Assembly: GCA_007119455.1 (NCBI GenBank)
Contig: SKPR01000007.1
Span: forward strand, 1-18,590
Origin: Candidatus Brevefilum sp.
GTDB taxonomy: Bacteria > Chloroflexota > Anaerolineae > Anaerolineales > Anaerolineaceae
Length of the DNA: 18,590 nt
Direction of reading: 5' to 3'
The translations under genes and the position numbers were made by a program. Positions 6,511 through 14,123 of the stretch are shown in pieces (within the stretch, counting starts at the first letter, position 1; each line of letters begins with the position of its first letter). Under the pieces are notes generated by a model. The model saw only the letters and a list, made by a program, of their open reading frames with translations, ran no database searches and was not told the origin of the DNA.

Positions 6511-6922
6511 TTTTATCCTGGATACAATCATACGGTTTGGTCTGGCCCTGGTAATCATCCTGGGTGGCCTCCTGGTATATTGGGCTTTCAATAAACTAAT
6601 TTTGCAGAAAACAAGGGATAAGAGTGAAGACCTCCCTTTTGAACTTTCAGGTAACCCCGTTATCCTGTATTTCACCACCCCGAATTGTATGCCATGCAAG
6701 ACAGTCCAACGACCTGCATTACAGAAGGTCCGTGACAAGCTGGCTGACCGGATCGAAATAGTTGAAGTTGACGCCACACAGAAACCTTCACTGGCCAGAC
6801 AATGGTCGGTGTTGTCCGTACCAACCACTTTCATCATTGACACGAATGGAAAAACCCGTTTCGTCAATCATGGCGTTGCCCGGGCTGACAAATTAATCGC
6901 TCAAATCCAACAGGTTGTCTGA
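6500..6922 (+). CDS. membrane-anchored thioredoxin-like protein
   Basis: This 140-aa protein has an N-terminal membrane anchor (about 9-31, IIRFGLALVIILGGLLVYWA) and a thioredoxin-fold domain (about 50-140). The active site is PNCMPCK (C63, C66), with the cis-proline in SVPTTF (P108). The CMPC centre differs from the classic CGPC. The chosen ATG (6500-6502) overlaps the stop of the DUF4395 gene. An upstream in-frame ATG at 6443 has no ribosome site and lies deep in that gene. With one N-terminal helix and few preceding charges, the thioredoxin domain could face either side of the membrane. It ends 43 bases from the convergent pcm gene, without a clear terminator. Its likely partner is the upstream DUF4395 protein. 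Confidence 0.9.
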   Translation: MSNSFILDTIIRFGLALVIILGGLLVYWAFNKLILQKTRDKSEDLPFELSGNPVILYFTTPNCMPCKTVQRPALQKVRDKLADRIEIVEVDATQKPSLARQWSVLSVPTTFIIDTNGKTRFVNHGVARADKLIAQIQQVV

Positions 6923-6965
6923 ATCTAAATCAATCAAACGCTAACAAACTAATCAAGTGCTTCTA

Positions 6966-7610
6966 TTAAGATTCCCACCCCGATTTTCCAATCAACGGAA
7001 CAAAAACGACAGAAATGGTCTTTCGTTGTTTGTAATCATCCCCCACACGATCCCATACTTCTAATTGCTGGGAAAACCGGGTACCTACTGGGATGACCAG
7101 TCGCCCATTCTCAGCCAGTTGCTCTAAGAGCGGCTCAGGGACGTCAGGGGCAGCAGCAGCAACAATAATCCGGTCGAAGGGGGCTGCTGCCAGATAGCCC
7201 TGAGTCCCATCACCCACATGGACATGAATATGAGCATACCCTAATGATTCCAAACGTTCGCTGGCCGACACGGCCAATTCTGGGTGTCTCTCAATTGAAT
7301 GGACTTCTTCAGCAAGTTCACCGAGGATGGCCGCCTGGTAACCAGAACCAGTCCCCACATCCAAAACCCGGTGGTCCGGGTGGACATCCAGCAATTCAGT
7401 CATCAAGGCCACGATATATGGCTGAGAAATGGTCTGGCCGCTGCCAATCCGCACCGGGCTGTCCAGATAGGCTTGTGCGCGGGCTTCTTCGGGCAAGAAA
7501 ACATGCCTGGGCACCTTTCGCATGGCCTCCAGCACCTTTTCATCTGAGACACCTTTACCGGCAATTTGCTGGTTGACCATTCTTTCGCGCTCAGCCTGAT
7601 AGGATTCCAT
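6966..7610 (-). CDS. pcm: protein-L-isoaspartate O-methyltransferase
   Basis: This 214-aa cytosolic enzyme transfers the methyl group of S-adenosylmethionine to L-isoaspartyl residues. That starts repair of proteins damaged by deamidation or isomerisation. Family hallmarks are clear: the substrate region GSGQTISQPYIVALM (56-70), SAM motif I VLDVGTGSGYQAAIL (82-96), the GDG near 133-135, and the post-motif AAAAPDVPEPLLEQL (151-165). Length is standard. A GGAGG nine bases before the ATG supports the start. The gene overlaps the 3' end of mutY by 20 bases on the same strand, so it is the last gene of a cluster with mutY. It converges on the thioredoxin gene. Confidence 0.96.
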   Translation of the reverse strand: MESYQAERERMVNQQIAGKGVSDEKVLEAMRKVPRHVFLPEEARAQAYLDSPVRIGSGQTISQPYIVALMTELLDVHPDHRVLDVGTGSGYQAAILGELAEEVHSIERHPELAVSASERLESLGYAHIHVHVGDGTQGYLAAAPFDRIIVAAAAPDVPEPLLEQLAENGRLVIPVGTRFSQQLEVWDRVGDDYKQRKTISVVFVPLIGKSGWES

Positions 7611-8676
7611 CCTGATTTACCTCCATTAATCGATTAGCAATTTGACGATCCACTTTACCCATGGGGTAGTCCACCAATTCATCCATTTTAACCCAGGCAA
7701 TCTCCTGGTGATCCATGGGCTCTGGCCTGTCCTCATCCGGTAATGAACATAAAAATGCATGAAGTGTGATCTTAAAATGCGTATATGCGTGGTGGTATTC
7801 TCCAAAGGGTTTATGGATATTAATGTCAACATTTAATTCTTCCCGGATCTCACGTGCCAGGCAGTATTCCAGGTCTGGATCGCGATCTTCTAATGTGCCC
7901 CCGGGGAACTCCCACATGCCACCCAAAAGCCCGCTATCCGGGCGCTGGGCGATCAAGACCTGGCCATCTTTCCGAATGACAGCCGCCGTTACTGTAAGGT
8001 GCGGTGTTTGTTTTTTAGGCAGTTTGACTGGCCGCTCCGCCTGGACCCCACGTTGATAAGCCAGGCAGTGATTTGAAACAGGGCAATTGGGACAATCAGG
8101 ATTTTTCGGTGTACAGATCATTGCCCCCAGGTCCATCAAGGCCTGATTATATTCTCCGGTCTGCCCTGCAGGGAGATGCGTCTTCGCCAATGCCCACAAC
8201 TGCTTTTGCCCTGTTGTGCTGCGAGCTGGCTCCCGGACATCAAATAATCGGGACAAAACCCGGCGGATATTGCCATCAACTGCCGGTACATTTTCACCAA
8301 AAGCAATTGAAGCGATCGCCCCGGCGGTATATGGCCCAATACCAGGTAGTCTTTGCAGTTCAGCGGCCGTTTCAGGCAACTGCCCAAGATAATCTGTCAG
8401 CACGATTTTTGCAGCTTTGTGAAGATTACGGGCACGGGTGTAATAACCCAAACCCTCCCAGGCAGACAGTACGTGCTGACGTTCAGCCTCAGCCAGGAAT
8501 TGGATATCTGGAAACAGTTTCATCCAGGCTTGAAAATACGGGATTACCGTGTCGACCTGGGTTTGTTGGAGCATGATTTCAGAAACCCAGGTTCGATAGG
8601 GTGACTGATGCAAACGCCAGGGTAATTCCCTGGCGTGATGAGCATACCAATTCAGCAGAGGTTCAACAAAGGTCAT
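7591..8676 (-). CDS. mutY: A/G-specific adenine DNA glycosylase with NUDIX domain
   Basis: This 361-aa base-excision repair enzyme removes adenine mispaired with 8-oxoguanine. The N-terminal helix-hairpin-helix glycosylase domain (1-205) has catalytic E33 (SEIMLQQTQV), Y116 in PGIGPYTAGA and D134 in VDGNIRR. The [4Fe-4S] cluster cysteines are C188, C195, C198 and C204 (spacing 6-2-5). The C-terminal domain (225-350) is NUDIX-like and contains YTH (298-300), matching the 8-oxoG-contacting FSH-type loop. Unusually, it keeps a near-complete NUDIX box (GG-TLED-x-REIREEL, 259-281) with one extra residue and no terminal Gly. The ATG overlaps the stop of the upstream small gene as TAATG, implying coupled translation; pcm overlaps its end. 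Confidence 0.97.
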   Translation of the reverse strand: MTFVEPLLNWYAHHARELPWRLHQSPYRTWVSEIMLQQTQVDTVIPYFQAWMKLFPDIQFLAEAERQHVLSAWEGLGYYTRARNLHKAAKIVLTDYLGQLPETAAELQRLPGIGPYTAGAIASIAFGENVPAVDGNIRRVLSRLFDVREPARSTTGQKQLWALAKTHLPAGQTGEYNQALMDLGAMICTPKNPDCPNCPVSNHCLAYQRGVQAERPVKLPKKQTPHLTVTAAVIRKDGQVLIAQRPDSGLLGGMWEFPGGTLEDRDPDLEYCLAREIREELNVDINIHKPFGEYHHAYTHFKITLHAFLCSLPDEDRPEPMDHQEIAWVKMDELVDYPMGKVDRQIANRLMEVNQDGILSG

Positions 8677-8978
8677 TAGAACTGGAAACCTCCCTCAAGG
8701 GGAGCCAGTTTGATCTCATAGTTTTTTACATAACTCTGCAGACGTTGATTTAATTTTTCCCATTCTTCAGATGTGATAATAAGCTGGGCTTTATCAAGGC
8801 CAGAGACGACTGCCCCTACCAGGATCTGCGGATGATCCCCATAGATCGTCACCCAGGCGTCACTCAGAGCCATTCCCATTTTTTGCACACCGGGCATAAA
8901 CCGCCGGACAACAAATTCGAAATACTCCTGTTCCTGCCCTTCTTTGATATCCCAGGACATGATCACTTTTACATTCAT
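8676..8978 (-). CDS. conserved small protein, possibly a dimeric alpha/beta barrel
   Basis: This 100-aa protein is not recognised. The frame opens at ATG 9002, but the ATG at 8978 has GGGAGG about ten bases upstream and starts directly with a beta strand (MNVKVIMSWDIK), so it is preferred. The pattern strand, long helix (QEQEYFEFVVRRFMPGV), two strands (AWVTIYGDHPQILVGAVV), helix (SEEWEKLNQRLQSYV) and C-terminal strand resembles the ferredoxin-like dimeric alpha/beta barrel fold, as an inference. There is no signal peptide. It lies 36 bases after the MBL-fold gene, and its TAA overlaps the ATG of mutY as TAATG. It is therefore part of the MBL-mutY-pcm cluster. Confidence 0.75.
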   Translation of the reverse strand: MNVKVIMSWDIKEGQEQEYFEFVVRRFMPGVQKMGMALSDAWVTIYGDHPQILVGAVVSGLDKAQLIITSEEWEKLNQRLQSYVKNYEIKLAPLEGGFQF

Positions 8979-9014
8979 ACAATAAGCCTCCCAGGGCCTC
9001 ACGTCACATAAAAA

Positions 9015-9665
9015 TTACAGGCATAAATCCAAAACCATCACCCGGGTCTCCTCGGGGAGCACATTCACACTCGACAACTTGATCGATTCTTCGGTTTCGA
9101 TTGTCGTTAAACCCATTTCTTTGAGAAATTTGGATAGCGGATCGAGTTTCAATAATGATTCACTCATCCCATAATGCATCGGGATCACGATGCTCGGCTC
9201 AAGCAGGCTGATCACCTCCGCTGCTTTAGCCGCATTCAGACTTGTCTTTCCGCCAATGGGGACCAGAGCCACATTGACTTCACCCAATCCCTCCACTTCA
9301 GTCTGGTTGGGGACGCTGTTGAGTTCACCGAGGTGGACAACCTTCAGCCCATCATAATCAATCACATAGATCGTATTACGGATGTCATCCGGTGACCTCT
9401 TCCTTTTGCTGCCATTGATATGGACACCGGTAATAAATACACCACCAATTTCGTATTCACCAGGGCCAGTGATCTCGAATGCTTTTCCACGGATCGCCCT
9501 GGTGTAATTATGTGCGGGTGAATCGCAACTGATCGTCACCACCTCAGCTCTGAGTTTCCCGGGATCCATCCCCACCACCTCGGGGTCGTAAGGGTCGGTG
9601 ACAACGGCTGCCATACCGCGTTCGTTTATGCGAAAACAAGAATGTCCGTGCCAGGTAATTTCCAT
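9015..9665 (-). CDS. metallo-beta-lactamase fold protein with degenerate metal site
   Basis: This 216-aa cytosolic protein is of the COG2220/UPF0173-like MBL-fold branch. The ATG at 9665 follows GGAGG by four bases and begins with the typical MEITWHGHSCFRI strand, so it is chosen over an upstream in-frame ATG at 9698. Family features are TDPYDP (23-28), GPGEYEIGGVFITG (67-80), H111 in VVHLGELN and H164 in IPMHYG. The HxHxDH metal motif expected after VVTIS reads C47-D-S-P-A-H52, keeping only the last His, and the usual Asp after H111 is Glu (E114). Two-metal hydrolysis therefore looks unlikely; a binding or structural role, or altered metal use, is possible. A perfect TATAAT lies upstream. 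It heads the cluster with the small protein, mutY and pcm. Confidence 0.85.
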   Translation of the reverse strand: MEITWHGHSCFRINERGMAAVVTDPYDPEVVGMDPGKLRAEVVTISCDSPAHNYTRAIRGKAFEITGPGEYEIGGVFITGVHINGSKRKRSPDDIRNTIYVIDYDGLKVVHLGELNSVPNQTEVEGLGEVNVALVPIGGKTSLNAAKAAEVISLLEPSIVIPMHYGMSESLLKLDPLSKFLKEMGLTTIETEESIKLSSVNVLPEETRVMVLDLCL

Positions 9666-9689
9666 AAAACCTCCATCATGATATATAGA

Positions 9690-9695
9690 ATTATA
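9690..9695 (-). promoter_or_regulatory. candidate -10 box for the MBL-mutY-pcm cluster
   Basis: A perfect minus-strand TATAAT lies 25 bases before the MBL-fold start. The -35 region (TTCAGG near 9713-9718) is poor. With glyQS ending about 200 bases upstream and no terminator seen between, both readthrough and a local start are possible. Confidence 0.4.
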
Positions 9696-9892
9696 CAACC
9701 TCCTGCGAAAAACCTGAAAGATGGTTGAGGTTATAACCGAGATTCGAACCTTTAAAGCAAAGCCTGATCGGAAGATGTCCTATTGGATCCATCAGTGTCT
9801 GACGTCCTGGGCAATACGCATCAGCGATTTTTATTGGATGATATCCAAACGACCCATGAAATCGTAGAGAAATCCAATTTCGAAGATTAATC

Positions 9893-12889
9893 CTAAAACC
9901 CTTCAAGGTGACGAAAATCCGCAACACCACTGGCAAGGGCAGAAATCCGCTGGATCAATCCCAAACGGTTTTTCCGTAGCTCTTCATCTTCAGCCATGAC
10001 CAGCACTTCGTCAAAAAATTGGTTGACAATCGGCACCATCGGCAGGAAGGCATTCAACATGGCATCCACAGTGTGTGAACCAGCCATGTTTTCTTCTGCC
10101 TTTACCAGCGCCAGATACAGTTGCTTTTCAGACTCTTCCTGAAATTTATCCTTATCCACAGGGAATGCGGAATCCAGGTCGCGTGTAATCCGAACACAAC
10201 GGCTGAAGGCTGGCAATATCTGATCCCAATCCTCACGTTCGACCCAGGCTGTAAGTGCCTGAACCCCGGTCAGGGCAGCAAAGGGATCATGTCCCTTCTC
10301 AGCTAAAACAGCCTCAACAACATCATGTCGATAATCCATATCCAGAAACATCACGCGTAACCGCCCCTGGATGAAGTCAAAACAGGCGTCCAGATCCGCC
10401 TTAGAGATATCCACAATCAATCCCTGGCCGGCAGTTTCCAAACCCCAGCGCATATCAAAGTGCTGTTGCCAGGCAATCAGATTCTGGCAGATTCCCAGCG
10501 CTGCTCGCCGTTGGGCGAAAGGATCTTTGGTGCCTGAGGGAGGCAACCCGACGGCAAATAACCCGGCTAAGGTGTCCAGGCGATCGGCCAGACCAACGAC
10601 AAGGCCGGGTTTGGTTTCCGGCTGCTGATCGTCCGCATGTCGGGGTAAATAATGTTCAAAGATCGCATCTGCCACCTCTTGCGGTTCACCGCTGTGAAGG
10701 GCATAATAGCGGCCCATGATCCCCTGGAGTGAGGTCATTTCAACGACCATATTGGTGGCCAGGTCAGCTTTACAGAGTTTTGCAGCCCGGGCAGTTGTTG
10801 CCATTTCTTCAGCTATCAAACCGAGCTTAACCCCAATTGATTCCGCCAATCTCTCAATGCGGCGGGTCTTATCCAGGAAAGAACCAAGCTCAACCTGGAA
10901 GGTGAGGGTTACCAACGCATCTACAAAGTCTGCCAGGTTACGCTGGAGGTCCTTTTTGACAAAAAAGGCGGCATCGTCAAATCGGGCCAGGATGACCTGT
11001 TCATTCCCATCCCTGATGATATCCAGATGTTCATCGCCACCATTCCGAAAGGCGATGAAATAGGGCAGCAGCTTTCCCTCGCTGTCTTCGATCACAAAAT
11101 AGCGCTGGTGCTTCTTCATGACGGAGACAAGCACCTCAGGGGGAAGAACGTCAAGATAGACCGGGTCAAATTCACCCCGGAAGGCCGTCGGGCATTCAAC
11201 CATATGAGTCACCTCATCCAACAGAGATGGGTCTTCATCCAGTTGACCGCCCACTTCCCCAGCCAGAGCCCTGCTCTGATCAAGGATATTTTCTTTACGC
11301 ACATTCGGATCGAGAATAACGCCCTGATCTGCTAACCGCTCAAAATATGAACCTGGTGTGGTTACGGAGAATGTCTCTGGTGAAGAAAATCGCAGGCCCC
11401 GTGTCTCACGACCACTGGTGTAACCAGCAAAATTAAAGGGGACCACATTTTCATCCAGCAAAGCCAACAACCAGCGGATGGGCCGTGAAAAAGCCACCCC
11501 GCTCTCATTCCACCGCATTGACTTCCTGAAACGAATATCGCCGATCAAACCGGGCAGGGCTTCTCCCAGCACCTTCAAAGCAGGTTTTCCTGGTGTTTCC
11601 ACCTTGGCCACAACATAATCACCGCCATCCAGCGAAACCACCTGCAGATCGACTACATCAATGCCTTTGCTGCGCGCAAATCCCTCAGCCGCCCGGGTGG
11701 GCTGACCCGACTCATCAAAAGCCCGCTCAGCCGGCGGCCCTTTGATTTCCTCTGAAAGGTCAGGCTGACGTGTTGCCAGATCTTCAATCATTACCACCAA
11801 CCGGCGCATGGTGCCGTAGATGTGAATTTCTCCATAAGAGAGCCTGATATCAGCCAGCAATTCTGGCAAACGGGCTTCCAACTGGGCGATCGCCGCAGCA
11901 AGTTCTGAAGGCGGCAGCTCTTCTGTGCCAATTTCCAGCAGAAATGGCACTTTATCAGTTGTGATTGTGGATTTTACTTTCTCCTTTTCAACCACTGCCG
12001 GTGCGACTGTGGTATCCAACCAGGGAAATTCAGCCTGTTGACGCTGATCTACGTAGGCTTCTGCGACACGACGCGCCAGTTCCCGGGTTCTGGCAAAAAG
12101 GGCCTGACGTTCGGTCACACCCACTGCACCCCGAGTGTCCAGAATATTAAAGGTATGTGATGTTTTTAATACATAATCGTGGGCAGGTAAGACCAATCCT
12201 GCATCCAGGGCCTTTTCTGCTTCCATTTCATACATTTCGTACATTTTCCGCATACGTTCCACATCTGCGATGTCGAAATAATACGCACTGTGTTCACGTT
12301 CACCCATCAGGTTAACATCCCCATAAGTTCTTTCCGGGCTCCATTGAATATCTTTAAAGTGCCTGACACCCTGTAAGCTCATGGCAATCCGCTCAAGCCC
12401 ATATGTGAGTTCAACCGAAACCGGGTCCAGATCCAGGCCGCCGCATTGCTGGAAGTAAGTAAACTGGGTGATCTCCTGACCATCCAACCAGACCTCCCAA
12501 CCCAAGCCCCAGGCGCCAATGGCAGGTTGCTGCCAGTTGTCTTCCACAAAGCGAATGTCATGCCTTGAGGGGTCAATGCCGATTGCCTCCAGTGAGTCCA
12601 GGTAAATCTCCTGGGGATTTCCTGGGTCAGGCTTCAGGATGACTTGAAACTGATAAAACTGTTGCAAGCGATTCGGGTTATCGCCATAACGACCATCATC
12701 AGGCCGAATAGAAGGCTCTACATAAGCAACGTGCCAGGGTTCCGGCCCTAACACACGCAAAAATGTCGCCGGGTTCATCGTCCCTGCGCCTACCTGGGAA
12801 TAATAGGGCTGCCAGATCAGACAGTCCCTATCAGCCCAAAATTTCTGCAATTTCATGATAATCGATTGAAAATCTCGCCCATTTTCCAT
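9893..12889 (-). CDS. glyQS: fused glycyl-tRNA synthetase, alpha and beta chains
   Basis: This 998-aa enzyme attaches glycine to tRNA-Gly. In most bacteria with this tetrameric type the catalytic alpha chain (about 300 aa) and the beta chain (about 690 aa) are separate genes; here they are one polypeptide. Residues 1-290 are the alpha part: FQSIIMKLQKFWADRDCLIWQPY, GAGTMNPATFLRVLGPEPW, AYVEPSIRPDDGRYGDNPNR, and QFTYFQQCGG at the active site. A linker of about 20 residues (292-313) leads to the beta part, which starts at FLLEIGTEELPP and ends with the usual C-terminal tRNA-binding region (LASGVADFRHLEGF). I see no frameshift. The start follows GGAG at about 14 bases, which is only fair. An extended -10 promoter lies at 12983-12991. 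It is not adjacent to tRNA-Gly. Confidence 0.97.
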   Translation of the reverse strand: MENGRDFQSIIMKLQKFWADRDCLIWQPYYSQVGAGTMNPATFLRVLGPEPWHVAYVEPSIRPDDGRYGDNPNRLQQFYQFQVILKPDPGNPQEIYLDSLEAIGIDPSRHDIRFVEDNWQQPAIGAWGLGWEVWLDGQEITQFTYFQQCGGLDLDPVSVELTYGLERIAMSLQGVRHFKDIQWSPERTYGDVNLMGEREHSAYYFDIADVERMRKMYEMYEMEAEKALDAGLVLPAHDYVLKTSHTFNILDTRGAVGVTERQALFARTRELARRVAEAYVDQRQQAEFPWLDTTVAPAVVEKEKVKSTITTDKVPFLLEIGTEELPPSELAAAIAQLEARLPELLADIRLSYGEIHIYGTMRRLVVMIEDLATRQPDLSEEIKGPPAERAFDESGQPTRAAEGFARSKGIDVVDLQVVSLDGGDYVVAKVETPGKPALKVLGEALPGLIGDIRFRKSMRWNESGVAFSRPIRWLLALLDENVVPFNFAGYTSGRETRGLRFSSPETFSVTTPGSYFERLADQGVILDPNVRKENILDQSRALAGEVGGQLDEDPSLLDEVTHMVECPTAFRGEFDPVYLDVLPPEVLVSVMKKHQRYFVIEDSEGKLLPYFIAFRNGGDEHLDIIRDGNEQVILARFDDAAFFVKKDLQRNLADFVDALVTLTFQVELGSFLDKTRRIERLAESIGVKLGLIAEEMATTARAAKLCKADLATNMVVEMTSLQGIMGRYYALHSGEPQEVADAIFEHYLPRHADDQQPETKPGLVVGLADRLDTLAGLFAVGLPPSGTKDPFAQRRAALGICQNLIAWQQHFDMRWGLETAGQGLIVDISKADLDACFDFIQGRLRVMFLDMDYRHDVVEAVLAEKGHDPFAALTGVQALTAWVEREDWDQILPAFSRCVRITRDLDSAFPVDKDKFQEESEKQLYLALVKAEENMAGSHTVDAMLNAFLPMVPIVNQFFDEVLVMAEDEELRKNRLGLIQRISALASGVADFRHLEGF

Positions 12890-13263
12890 AAAACCATTTT
12901 CTCCAGATTGTCTTTAATTTCTAGATTTGAAAGATGATAACAGCCGGTGTTCAGGATAATTTTGCCTGTTTACAGCCGTTACATTATACCACCCCCACCT
13001 GCCCGATATCTGGTTGTGATCTCAGCACCATCGCAAATTCAATCGTTTTGATAATGCCAATTGTGTACGCACCAAAAACCACCTCATCTTGCCCCCACCA
13101 ACAGACGGTGCGGGTTCCGCTTTGCTCCAGCAGCTATGCGCCACCTTCTCCTCGAGGCGAAGGCTTTCAATTCTTCTGGTTGACCAAGATTTACGATGCA
13201 AAGGGAAACTAGATGTTAAAGTCTTTGGATATCACCTATTTTTCGATTGCCCTGGTTGTGAAA
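12890..13263. other. 374-base gap between recO and glyQS with remnant-like sequence
   Basis: The left part holds the glyQS leader and promoter. An imperfect 16-base direct repeat, CTGGTTGTGATCTCAG (13010-13025) and CTGGTTGTGAAATCAG (13252-13267), flanks about 225 bases; the second copy spans the recO stop. Between them the minus strand has a 49-codon open stretch without start or ribosome site (13133-12984), ending in the TAA inside the promoter's TATAAT. The plus strand is also open over much of the same interval. The stretch may be a decayed gene or an inserted element. I see no inverted ends or transposase. Confidence 0.45.
12983..12991 (-). promoter_or_regulatory. extended -10 promoter for glyQS
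   Basis: TGGTATAAT on the minus strand combines a perfect -10 hexamer with the TGn extension, which can dispense with a good -35 (none is seen). It would give a leader of about 87 bases, in which GGCTGT occurs twice. No T-box or glycine riboswitch is recognisable. Confidence 0.6.
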
Positions 13264-14049
13264 TCAGTCCCGGGGTTCTTCGTTTTGATTTCCAGCGACC
13301 TGCCTCAAAAAGTCCGGTGTGTTCAGCTTCCGTTCAAGGATATAGGTCAGATATCTTTCAACCAGGTCTGCCATCCCGGATTCAATCGCTTTCGGGATGC
13401 TGACTGTACTGATGGTCTGCCATTTTGACCGCTGGAAGTGTCGCCAATAGCGCAGGACCTCCTTATCAAGCGACCAGGCCTCAGACCTTTTGGCCTGGCA
13501 TTTGGGACATACCACGCCACCCCCCAGTGGAGAAAAGGCCTGGTTCTCATGTTTTATTGGTCGATCACAATCAATACAGGTAAAAAGCTGCGGACGAAAA
13601 CCCAGAAGATCCAAAAGCCGTATTTCGTAATAATGAATAACCGTTTCGGGGTTTGGGTGGTGTGCGAGACGTTTAAGGGAGCCTGCCAGAAGCCGGAACA
13701 AACCCACATTCTGACCTTCTTCATAGGTAAAACGGTCCAGCAATTCCACTAAATAAGATGCAAATGCCACCTGCTGCAGATCTTCCCTTAAGCCCATGAA
13801 TGGATCAATGGTCTCAGCCTGGGTAATGATATCCAGATTGCGACCCTTTGCCAGGAAAAGGTTGACATGAGTGAATGGTTCCAGATGCCCGGCCTTCCTG
13901 GAGCGAATCTTACGTATCCCGCGTGCTAATGCAGAAATTTTTCCTTTTTCAAGTGTAAACAAAGTCAGGATTCGGTCTGCTTCGCCATACTCAATATGTC
14001 CCAGGACAATGGCCTCGGCCCGGTAAGTTCGGCTCTCTTTGGTTGGCAT
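13264..14049 (-). CDS. recO: DNA repair protein RecO
   Basis: This 261-aa protein belongs to the RecFOR pathway. RecO binds SSB and single-stranded DNA and helps load RecA at gaps. The N-terminal OB-fold begins with YRAEAIVLGHIEYGEADRILTLFT (9-32), followed by GKISALARGIRK (36-47). A helical C-terminal domain carries a zinc site formed by C158, C161, C181 and C184 (CIDC and CPKC), as in many RecO proteins. Length is usual. The ribosome site is weak. The gene begins only about 20 bases after the T-run of a strong intrinsic terminator that closes the cdd operon, so its transcription may depend on readthrough or on a promoter overlapping that hairpin. Confidence 0.95.
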   Translation of the reverse strand: MPTKESRTYRAEAIVLGHIEYGEADRILTLFTLEKGKISALARGIRKIRSRKAGHLEPFTHVNLFLAKGRNLDIITQAETIDPFMGLREDLQQVAFASYLVELLDRFTYEEGQNVGLFRLLAGSLKRLAHHPNPETVIHYYEIRLLDLLGFRPQLFTCIDCDRPIKHENQAFSPLGGGVVCPKCQAKRSEAWSLDKEVLRYWRHFQRSKWQTISTVSIPKAIESGMADLVERYLTYILERKLNTPDFLRQVAGNQNEEPRD

Positions 14050-14069
14050 CTCAGTTCAGGTAAATTCCT

Positions 14070-14103
14070 AATATTAAAAACCAGGCGATTGATATTCGCC
14101 TGG
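14070..14103 (-). terminator. intrinsic terminator after cdd
   Basis: CCAGGCGA (14081-14088) and TCGCCTGG (14096-14103) form a perfect 8-bp stem with a 7-base loop. On the minus strand the stem is followed by TTTTTAATATT. It lies 20 bases after the cdd stop. Confidence 0.9.
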
Positions 14104-14123
14104 CTAAAAATACAAAAGTTCTA

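Noticed and set aside
6921..6974. GAATCT/AGATTC as a shared terminator between the thioredoxin gene and pcm
   Set aside because: Only six pairs across more than 40 bases, and one arm lies within the pcm coding region.
9725..9800. tRNA-like sequence on the minus strand with GGTTCGAATC followed by GGTTATAACC
   Set aside because: It resembles a T loop, but the T stem, anticodon stem and acceptor stem do not pair, and the 3' GGTTATAACC is simply a palindrome. It is not a functional tRNA; a decayed remnant cannot be excluded.
9691..9936. 81-codon minus-strand ORF between glyQS and the MBL-fold gene
   Set aside because: It overlaps the glyQS end and runs into the next ribosome site; there is no start signal and no protein-like pattern.
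13095..13130. Possible T-box upstream of glyQS (minus strand CGGAACCCGCACC)
   Set aside because: Only a loose resemblance to the GGTGGNACCGCG core, no specifier or terminator hairpin, and a strong promoter lies between it and the gene.
12934..13403. Plus-strand ORFs opposite the recO-glyQS gap and the recO end
   Set aside because: They run antisense into recO and lack ribosome sites; the low-complexity SPRGEG-type sequence is typical of non-coding repeats.
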